Source of the DNA: Tiliqua scincoides
Taxonomy: Eukaryota; Chordata; Lepidosauria; Squamata; Scincidae
Reading direction: 5' to 3'
Assembly: GCF_035046505.1 (NCBI RefSeq)
Contig: NC_089822.1
Coordinates: forward strand, 103,052,659-103,116,658
Length of the DNA: 64,000 nt
How positions within the stretch are numbered: the stretch's first letter is position 1; the number at the start of each line of letters is the position of its first letter. Below, piece after piece: positions 56,501 through 64,000 of this stretch. A model generated the notes under the pieces. That model worked only from the letters and a program-made list of their open reading frames with translations, made no database searches and had not been told where the DNA came from. The position numbers and the translations under genes are program-made.

Positions 56501-59500
56501 CACGCTGCCTTTGTGGGTTCAAGAGCAACACTATGACTAATTTAAACTAAAATAAATGGAAGCTTCAGGTGTGACAATGCCTGCAAACATTCCTTCTTTC
56601 TAGTGACCACCAGACTCGCTGTTGACCACCCTAGCAGTGTGACACCCCTCCCACCATTCCAGCCATCTGCACTTTGTTTGTTTGACCCCTAGATAATCTC
56701 ATGACCCTAGAAAGACCTCTGTGCCCTTTTTCAGTTTGACTCCCTCATGGATATTTCAGCCCCCATCAATACATATTCAGCTTTATTTATTTTTTAACAT
56801 AAGTCTCTGGCTTTTACAGTATATATAATTAATATGTCATCGTTAATATTAATATTGTATTATTAACATAAGAAGAAAAAAGCCAGTGTAAGCAGTTTTC
56901 TACACAGCTGCTCAGTAATCTGTTTCTACAGCCATTTTTTCTTCTAATGAGTGCAAACCACCAAGGTGATTGACAAGCACATTATTTTGTTCCATTTATT
57001 TAATAATTTTTCAATACCTTGTTTTTAGGGGGTTTCTGCTGTTTTGCAGTTATGCTGAATGGCCCCTCTAACGTACCCTAAATCTCTTTCCATGCTTCAC
57101 CCAGATTTTGTTCTCTGATTCACTCACCATACGTTCTCAGTGTGTGTCCTTTCTTATTTTTGGACTGCAATCTGCTTCTTTGTTTTTCTATCAATTTCTC
57201 CCATCCTCTTGTGGGTTGTTCTTGCAGTTTTCAGCAGGAGATCAGCAGTTTGGCCCCTACTGTGGCAGTGGATACACTGGACCTCCAGAGATCAAGACTA
57301 AAAGCAATATTCTTGACATAGTCTTCCAAACAGACGATGCCGTGCAAGGCAGAGGCTGGAAAATGCGTTACTATGGGGATCGTGAGTAGATCCTTCATGT
57401 GGGGAGCTCACATGATCATTTGGGGAAAGTGAAATGGGTCATTCTTAATGGAGCAGAAATATATTTATGGGTGTGGAAGGGCACTTGGGTTGGAAGTCTG
57501 GTACAGAAGTCTCAAAGACAGTTGCATGAATGTCTCAAAATGACTGCTATCTAAAAGAATTTATCTTTTAGATTGGGATTTGGATCAGGATAGATTGTTG
57601 CTGGGACTGGTTAGATTTTTTTTTTTATGGACACAGGCACACTGTGAACTGATATGATGGGAGTGGGGGAATAGGAAATCTGATAGGCTGTTGGTAGAAG
57701 AATTTTTGAAGGTGCATGACCAGTGTGAGATGGTTGACAACTAGCATCCCAGCTGATATCATGGTCCAGCTCCACTAGGACTGGGAGGAGAGACTCTTAG
57801 AGAATCTGAGCCATTATCTGGCAGGGTTGGTGGGATAAGGTATTATATAGTGTGCCTTCAGAGATGGCCAGGAGAGAGAGGGTACTAGCTGAATGCCCTG
57901 CTTGCTGCGACTGCTAGCTCAGAGGGAACAGGGTGAAGCAACTCTGCTTCCTCATTGAGGCCATTGCCTTTCTGGGCTGGGTCAGAACAGAGAAGGCCCA
58001 GTAATTCTCAAAGCAGGAATAATAAAGAGTAAAATGCATGATTTTAATTGTACTTGGCTATGACCTCTATGGATGAATGGGTATGGTTCTCTCTCTCTCT
58101 CTCTCTCTCTCTCAAATAGGAAGTGGAACCTAGCAAAGCAAGGAGAAAGTAGGATTAAGTGATTGGTTACTTATGTCTTTTTCTTTTTAAAGCAATGCCC
58201 TGTCCACAGACTGTTACCCCAAATGCTGTTCTGGATCCCACAAGAGATCACTACGTCTTTAAGGATTTTGTGGTGGTGACCTGTATCAAAGGCTATGAGA
58301 TTGTGCAAGTAAGTTCACATTCGCAAAGTGAACAGCTTCAGAAGTTTTGCTACCTTCAGCCCTATCTGGAGAAGATGGAAGTAACCTGAAGGTGCAATCC
58401 TATGCCAAACTTGCACCAGTGCTACACCAGCATAGTGTTGGTGTGATGTCTGTCACAAAAGGGATGGGGCAAACAAGAGCTCTGGCAACTTCATGGCAGT
58501 AATTCTGTCAGCATCCACAGAAACACTGACACAAGCCAGTAGTCATGGAGTGGCAGGGTTCTACGAGTTTCTCTGATAGAATAACACTTGTAAAAACCCT
58601 ATTTGAAAAGGGGGGGGGTAGGTTTATGGTGAGCCTACTTATGTAAACAGCCTTGAGTTTGAGACTGAAGTCTATGAGTTTTCAATAAAGATGGTGAGTA
58701 CGAGTGTGTGTGAAGAGTTGGTTGACAGGAGCAAAGCTACCAGGAAAGGATGAGGGACTCCTGAATACTGGTTAGGCAAGGGGAAGTGTGTTAATATCCA
58801 TAAATGTGGTTAGAGGAGCTGACTCGGTGAGAAAATGTTAACAAGAAGGAATACAAAAGAAAGTGAGGCTCCAAAAGATATACCAGTTCATCAGTGGCAC
58901 GGAGTTGTTTTGATTGCGCTGGGATGGGGTGTGTGACTCCCCATGGTCCTAGGCAGGGTCTCTTGCAGCCTGGTCAAGCAGGCCTTTTCATATTAAAAAT
59001 GGAAACTGTGTGTGGGTACTGCCTTTCCTTGGTTTATTATTATTGTTGACATCCTTCAGTCTTGGAAGACTCTGGTATCGCGCTCTGAATGGTGGTTCTG
59101 GAACAGAGTGTCCTCTCCAGTGCGCAAAGCCTGGGTAAAGTAGATATGGAGGATAGACTGTTACCCATGCAGCAAATCCCCCCCTCTCCACATCGCTGGA
59201 ATGGTCCAATGGAAAGGCAGAAGCCAATACGGTTGGTTCCAGCGGCGTCGCAGGAGTTGCCAGAACATGACTGTGTTCAGCCATGAACTGCCCCAGGGAC
59301 TCCGGCTCCGGATTTTGACAGGAGTCTCGAGGTTGACTCCTGAAGCCTCTTCCATAACTGGATGTAGCCACAAGGCAGTGGAGGTTTGGGATCAGAGTTT
59401 TCCTTCTCTCAGATGAGCTGCCTTCACAGGCTAACGAGTCCCATCTACCCAGTGGCTGTTTAGTCACCTCTTACGACAAGTACAGCCAAACTGAGGGCCT

Positions 59501-62500
59501 ATTCTTATCCCCAGCCCCCAGGGGAAAAGTTTTCTTGGTTTACAGTTTCAAGATGCAAGGCAGAGAGGGAGAGAATGTAATTCTGATTTGTCTCAGTGAA
59601 GTAAGTCTGGGATCTCTGAATTTCTTTTTCTTCAGTCACAACGGAGCTTCACTTCCTTCCACTCTAGCTGCCAAAGCAATGGCCAGTGGAGTGACTCTCA
59701 TCTCAGATGTGTTCGTAAGTGCTGGTTTTCTACATTGCAGGGCTTAAGCTGTGGTCCAACAGTCGTCTGTAGTGCACCTGCCGGTGGTCTTGAGACCATG
59801 AGGAACATAAACAGGAAAATACTTGAGAGGCAGGCAGGGAGGGGGATTCTTTAATGTTATGACCACATGCTACAGTGATGCCCCCATAAACAAACTTATT
59901 TTCAGTGCTGAGTTCAAGTGTAAATTTTGCTGGACAATTTAACGCTGATATAAGCAGATGCAGGAAATGCTTCAAAGAAATTCCAGTTATGTTCCTGGTT
60001 CTACTCTACAGGCATATATTTGTTAGAACACAACCACAGAGGACAAATGTCCTCCTTGGTGGTGACTCTCAGGCAAGAAAATGCTGTTACACATGTCAGG
60101 TGTCGGCCAGGTAGGACACAGGGCAAGGGCATCTGCCCGTCAGAGAACCCCCTGGTAGTCCAATGACAGTGGCAGTGCCCAGGACACCATCAGATGCCAA
60201 GCAATGGGGAAGGGGGTGGGGTGGGCATGTGGGATCTAATACAAGACTTTGCCCCAGCAATCTGATGTCAGCACTGGATCCACGTAGAATGAGCCAACCA
60301 AAAAAGTGATGCTTCATGTAATAAAACAGAAATATCAATGCCGTTTTAGTCCCAGAAACAGATGGAAATATGAGTGCTGGGTGACTCTGGGCAAAGAGAT
60401 TGCTGAATGAATGCAGTAGCACAGAAGAGGAGAAATGAAAAGCTGTGGTCTGTCCACTTCTAATGGTGTGCGCAATCGGGGAAGTGACAAGGTTTTGGTG
60501 CTGCTCTAATCACTGTTATTTTCCTTTTTCCCCCTGCAGCTGTAGATTGTGGCACACCTGATCCTCTTCCAAACGGAAATATCATTTACCCATCAGGATC
60601 AGAGAAGACTCAGTATCAAGACACTGTCCGTTTTACCTGCCAAGAAACCTATTATACACTGAAGGGCAAAGGTAATGGTGTCCTGTCGTCCCTACTCCAA
60701 GTGCAATCTGAACCAGGGCTTGAAAAAAAGCATTTATTCCACTCAGTCTATGGTGACCACCATCTTAGGAAAAGTGCTGTCGTAGGCCTCATTATTTTTA
60801 TTCTTATATCATTCCCATGTCTTTGTGAACCATATCGTTATTTCACTCCCATCAAAGTAACACAGTCACATAGTAGTTTTACTCTGGTTGGTTGGTTGGT
60901 TCAGTGGAGGATTTAATGAGCCATCAACACTGAACGGTTCCTTCCAAAGCAGAACTGTATTGGAAGGGCTGGCGATGCCTGTGTGCATGTGCATGCAAGA
61001 ACCTCCTGCTACAGGGCCAGGAATAGGTTGCTCTGGGCCTCCTTTCTCATGGTTTACTGGAAGGCTAGTGGCAGCAGCAGCAGCAGCAACAGCAATGTCC
61101 TCCCTTCCATTCTTGGGGGTGGGAAGGAAGAGAAAGTGCTGCTATCAAGGATTTAGCAGCTTTAGCAGCATCTCTTCCTGACTCCTCTCAAGCCACAAGC
61201 TTTCCCTCAAGGCCCTTCAGTGACACAGAGGCTCTGGGAGAAAGCCCATTGACTCTTGGGTAGAGTAGGGGACATTGCCATGCACATTCTCATCTTTGGC
61301 CAATGGGAGTGCTCCCAAGAGGCCCCATGATGAATCAGGGAATCCTGGGGGGGGGGGCAATGCTTCCATTTGCAGATTGGGCGGGGGGTGCCCATCCCTG
61401 AAGGCAGTATGATACTTGACATGAGTCAGTTGACCAATTTATACCATAGCTACCTTTGCAAAGGAGTTTCTTGGATAGGTGGGCATGAGCCCTTGGGAAG
61501 GCTGTTGAGTCTGTGCCCCATTTGGGCCATGTAGGCCACTGTTCTTTCTTGCTGCTTGCAGTTCTACTCCAGGTTTGGGGCCGGCTAACCAGCCTGTACC
61601 TTGAACATTCTGAATTTCACACAATATCATAATGTTGTTTCCCTTAAGGAAGCTTAGTCGCTGGAACTCCTTGTTTGGGTAGGGATCTTGTGGACTACAC
61701 AATCTTGTGTACCTTTTTAAAAAAACTAAACTAGAATTACTGTCATTACACAGGTGTATTTTAAAGTTACAAAGCAAGAGTGTACACTCAGGATCTCTGA
61801 ACAATAGGACATAGATAATCCGTGTTAGGTGAACCAAAGTAAGCACTATTTCTTCAGAATATTAGAAGTGCTTTGCTGGATCAAATCAAAATAAAGCATT
61901 CTTTGCAAGAACCCATGAACCAGCAGGCGTTGAGTGGTGCACTGGAGATTGGCCTGAAGTGTAGCAGTGGACCACCATCTGTCTTCTGGCCAGCCTTGTG
62001 TTTTGCATTTCTATTATGGATTAAAGGTGAACAATACAACTGAACTCATGACTCATTTCTTTATTTCCAAAGACACTTATCATTGTTCAGCCAGTGGGAA
62101 ATGGATTAATGAAGACGGGAAAGCAGAACTTCCAGTTTGTATCCCAGGTACAATGCATGATGTTTAATCTCTCTCTCTCTCTCTCTGGTTGCTGTTACAA
62201 AATTTGTTTCTTCTTCACTGCCTCTTGCTAGTCTAGAACAGATCCTACCAATATTTGAAAATTCTCATTTACTTTGTCTAGACAGGTTCCTAAACTGCCT
62301 CAGTAATTCAAAATGGCTAACAATCAATGTTAGTTTTTTGAACAGCTTGCCTCCATTCTTTGATTTAAGTCACTGCCAAGATGAGAAATCTAGGCATCAC
62401 TCTGCAAAAACTTCAGCTGATAGGGTTTTTTTGTTTGTTTTTGACTGCCTTTGTTGCTAGTAACCACTTTGTTGAACCTGCAGCACAATCCTTACTTGCA

Positions 62501-64000
62501 CTGGAACAGGCAGGCCAGTGGGCCTGCGCTGTATCCAGCACAGGGTTAGGGCACTTTGTGGCTCAGCCCTGGGCAAGAGGAATCACTTCCCCTTACCCCA
62601 GGGAGAGCCACTGCAGCCCCAATAGGGCTACTCGGATCTGCGCCACCTCCGGAGGTAACGCAAATCCATGCAGCCCAGGGCTGGCCCAGGTTGCCTGGGA
62701 ATGGGGTTAGGATCTGGCACAATTGCTGGATCCTGGCCTCACCTCCCACTCCCCGTCGCCAGGAACGCCCACCGCCCTCCCTCCCTCTGCCCTGGAACGC
62801 CTCCTCCCCACCTCCCCCAAACCCTGCGCCAGCTGAGCTTGGCCAGCGCAAACTCACCCTCCCGGGGGCCCTCGACGGCATGGGAGGCCAGCGCAGACTT
62901 GCGCGAGCCTAACCGCCTCTGGAGTGGTGCAAAAGTGCTTTGTGGAACTTTCATGACACTCCTGGGCCAGCTCAAGGGACTTGTACCAGCCTAACATCAT
63001 GTTAGGATTGCGCCCTTAATGACCTAGGGGTTGAGAAAGGAAGGCACAGGAAGAGGCCACAGAGCCTTCTGGGTATAAGGAAAGAGAGACAGAGTACAAA
63101 ACCATAAGAAGGGGGCACATAAGACCCAGGAGCAGCCCAGATAATCCAGTGTCTGGTGGCTTTGTACCAGGCCCTAGGCTAGGCTAGTAAGTGGTGTCCA
63201 CAACAAGGTAAAAGACAGTCTGTGTCCTCCTGCATTCAGCAGGGGTAGAAATTCAATCCTGGTTGGCACCTGTAGGTTCTGAATGCCCAAGATGCCCAGT
63301 GAGCTATAGTGATACCTGGAACGAACATATACGTATGTCAGCTTTTAATGCCTCTTTGTCATATCCTGGCATGAGAATTCAGTGTGACTAGGGCTGTAAT
63401 CCTATATGCTTTCCTGGGGGTAAGCCCCATTGAATGCAATGGGGCTTACTTTTGAGTAGATGTGCATAGGATTGCACTGTAAGAAATAGAACCTTGGGCT
63501 TGGGTTCTACAGGTAGAGGCAAGGATTATTCTCAATGGCACCCAGTCAATGTTACTGGACAAAGTAAACAAGATTGTTCTTGTCCTGCAAGATTGTTGGG
63601 AGAGGCAGATCCACAATACCCTCAGTAAATGGGTTCTAGTTGACTCTCTATCTATTCCAATTATTTTTTCCCCTATAAGAGCACTTTCCCTCTTATACGT
63701 CCACATAAACCATCTGGATTATTTCATCTGCAAGACTCTTGTCATTACCATTTGCAAACTTATTTTTTGGGGGGGTCTTTCTTTTTTTTTACTTCTAGTC
63801 TGTGGTGTTCCCCACACTCCCCTCACTCAGTTTGGGAGGATTTTTGGAGGAATGGTTGCTGAAGCAGGAAACTTCCCTTGGCAAATCTACTTTCAGGATC
63901 CACGAGGTGGTGGAGCTCTTATTTCTGATCGTTGGATACTTACTGCAGCTCATGTGCTGGAAGGACAGTCGACCCCTGTGATCTACGCTGGGAAGCACAT
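50484..64000 (+). CDS. C1S: Complement C1s subcomponent (N-terminal 496 residues; serine protease domain cut by window end)
   Basis: Eleven exons: 50484-50503, 50941-51148, 53242-53419, 53964-54089, 55518-55717, 57228-57381, 58193-58308, 59636-59714, 60540-60671, 62073-62147 and 63799 to the edge. Frame is kept throughout. Domain order is signal peptide (1 to about 21), CUB1 to about 135, calcium-binding EGF to about 177, CUB2 to about 295, CCP1 to about 360, CCP2 to about 429, then the protease. CUB1 has [15 protein letters not shown]. The EGF has DVDECTE plus [12 protein letters not shown], the Asn-hydroxylation consensus. CUB2 has [17 protein letters not shown]. The activation site is Arg443-Ile444 (GR/IFGG), and His481 in TAAH is the catalytic histidine. 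C1s is cleaved by C1r within C1 and then cleaves C4 and C2. These blocks match C1s, not C1r. The Asp and Ser of the triad lie beyond the window. Confidence 0.96.
51313..51448. mobile_element. Harbinger-like MITE, internally shortened, TAA duplication
   Basis: Starts GGGCCCAGCATACACTGC and ends GTTGGATCAGACTGGGCCC with TAA on each side (51310-51312 and 51449-51451). The left arm lacks the usual ATCCAACTTTCC block, so about 40 bp are missing. Confidence 0.8.
51835..52013. mobile_element. Harbinger-like MITE
   Basis: Starts GGGCTCAATCCTATCCAACTTT and ends AATTGGATAGGATTGGGCCC. Immediately followed by a palindromic element at 52016-52106. Confidence 0.85.
52016..52106. repeat. 80-bp palindromic element
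   Basis: AGGCTTTAATCCTAACCTCAC to TGGTTAGGATTGTGCCC with the CTGGGAGTAAGTCCCATTG core. Confidence 0.8.
52655..52970. mobile_element. hAT-type element, diverged
   Basis: Left end CACTGGTTCTCAAACTTTG, right end GTCTGAGAAACACTG. Flanking octamers match only partly. Interior GGGTCACAACCCA and GTGGGTCACATCCCA blocks are inverted relative to each other. It lies in C1S intron 2. Confidence 0.7.
54500..54830. repeat. Second copy of the unclassified LTR-like repeat
   Basis: TTTAAGCTAATTAGCTGCCC, GCAGCACCGCTGGACCCCACC and TTCAACCTGCTGAGGTCCTCC line up in order with about 35395-35500. A fossil fragment. Boundaries are approximate. Confidence 0.55.
55156..55372 (-). mobile_element. CR1-type LINE 3' end
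   Basis: AACATAAGAAAGGGCCCTGTGG, CCCAAGGCCCATCTAGTCCAGC, AGTGGCCGACCAGATGCCTTTGG, TGGTATTCAGAGGC and GGTAGCCATTGATAAACATGTTAGCC form the inverse of the reptile CR1 3' untranslated end. Confidence 0.8.
55840..56025. mobile_element. Harbinger-like MITE
   Basis: Starts GAGCCCAGTCCTATCCAGCTTT and ends AAGTTGGATAGGACTGGGCCC. Flanking triplets are TTA and TTT. Confidence 0.82.
56200..56500 (+). mobile_element. Candidate solo LTR fossil (retrovirus-like)
   Basis: A promoter-like GTATAAAAAGC box at about 56350 is followed 80 bases on by AACAATAAACAAG and a T-rich stretch, the U3-R-U5 order of retroviral LTRs. No internal gag, pol or env sequence flanks it. Boundaries and target duplication could not be fixed, so family and age are unknown. 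Confidence 0.35.
58088..58113. repeat. (TC)n microsatellite
   Basis: About 13 TC units in C1S intron 6, some 80 bases before the first CCP exon. Confidence 0.95.
59037..59533 (-). mobile_element. Non-autonomous retroposon sharing the LINE 3' tail
   Basis: On the minus strand the last 65-70 bases (GAACCACCATTCAGAGCGCGA, TACCAGAGTCTTCCAAGACTG, AAGGATGTCAACAATAATAA) match the 3' end of the LINE at 36641-38650. The other 430 bases do not match any LINE part in this window. CTTGGTTTA is repeated at 59028-59036 and 59534-59542, so the element is one insertion. It is either a SINE-like parasite or an internally deleted LINE keeping leader and tail. It lies in C1S intron 7. Confidence 0.78.
60672..62072. 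other. C1S intron 9
   Basis: No mobile element or gene recognised. Contains a short GCA run (about 61070-61095) and a G-run near 61348. Confidence 0.6.
62480..63016. repeat. GC-rich MITE-like repeat with inverted ends
   Basis: Left end CTGCAGCACAATCCTTACTTG, right end CATGTTAGGATTGCGCCC, an inverted pair. The interior is GC-rich, with GGGCTACTCGGATCTGCGCC near the left and a pyrimidine-rich centre. Long open frames on both strands reflect composition. Confidence 0.55.
63391..63480. repeat. 80-bp palindromic element
   Basis: GGGCTGTAATCCTATATGC to GCATAGGATTGCACTG with both core blocks (TAAGCCCCATTGAATGCAAT and GGGGCTTACTTTTGAGTAGA). Well preserved. Confidence 0.82.
63799..64000 (+). CDS. 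C1S: C1S serine protease exon (partial)
   Basis: The exon opens with the VCGVP linker whose Cys joins the light and heavy chains. It continues through the activation cleavage site [14 protein letters not shown], the [17 protein letters not shown] block holding the catalytic His, and stops at the window edge. In human C1s the whole protease is one exon, and nothing here contradicts that. The activation P2-P2' sequence is Gly-Arg/Ile-Phe, where human has Gln-Arg/Ile-Ile. Confidence 0.93.

Larger units (their letters stand above)
55718..57227. other. C1S intron 5
   Basis: Contains a Harbinger-like MITE (55840-56025), a candidate solo LTR fossil (about 56200-56500), and AT-rich DNA from 56560 to 57200 with nothing recognised. 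Confidence 0.65.
62148..63798. other. C1S intron 10
   Basis: Starts with a (TC)n run (about 62168-62187), then a GC-rich MITE-like repeat (62480-63016) and a palindromic element (63391-63480). The remainder is unrecognised. Confidence 0.65.

Noticed and set aside
62381-62994. Overlapping open frames of about 110 codons in C1S intron 10
   Set aside because: They are proline-rich frames inside a repeat with inverted ends, with no protein similarity recognised.
50941-64000. Assignment of the complement protease as C1R
   Set aside because: [29 protein letters not shown] and [17 protein letters not shown] match C1s. C1r has different text at each of these positions and a longer EGF loop.
1-64000. 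CRISPR arrays, operons, prophage or other prokaryotic systems
   Set aside because: All genes are spliced vertebrate genes. The regular repeats present are microsatellites and transposons.

Overview
The window is nuclear DNA of a vertebrate, most likely a squamate reptile (lizard or snake). The evidence is spliced vertebrate genes with GT-AG introns, CpG-rich promoters, and dense interspersed repeats. The repeats include reptile-type CR1 3' ends, L2 and MIR remnants, many short hAT-type elements with 8-bp target-site duplications, and dozens of short palindromic elements. The squamate assignment rests on my recognition of repeat types, not on a database search.

Four genes could be read exon by exon, and their order matches human 12p13.31. 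They are PHB2 (minus, 5' half only, bases 1-5100), EMG1 (plus, 5704-11406), LPCAT3 (minus, 12402-31459) and C1S (plus, 50484 to the window edge). PHB2 and EMG1 are head to head across a CpG-rich region. EMG1 and LPCAT3 are tail to tail. LPCAT3 and C1S are divergent, separated by 19 kb of repeat-filled intergenic DNA. All four exon chains keep frame across every junction. EMG1 gives 230 codons and LPCAT3 gives 475 codons, both close to the human lengths. C1S is cut by the window edge inside its serine protease exon, after the catalytic histidine.

The genes do unrelated jobs: mitochondrial prohibitin scaffold (PHB2), 18S rRNA pseudouridine methylation (EMG1), ER phospholipid remodelling (LPCAT3) and classical complement protease (C1S). 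Their adjacency is conserved synteny, not an operon.

The most informative structures outside genes are these: (1) a young non-LTR retrotransposon at 36641-38650 with a 5' inversion and an 11-bp target duplication, as expected from twin priming; (2) a perfect 72-bp inverted repeat in an LPCAT3 intron; (3) nested insertions at 15397-15926 and 38868-39232; (4) a CR1 fragment in the PHB2-EMG1 intergene lying inside an open frame continuous with EMG1; (5) a roughly 500-bp non-autonomous element that shares the LINE's 3' tail. I found no sign of a novel multi-gene system.
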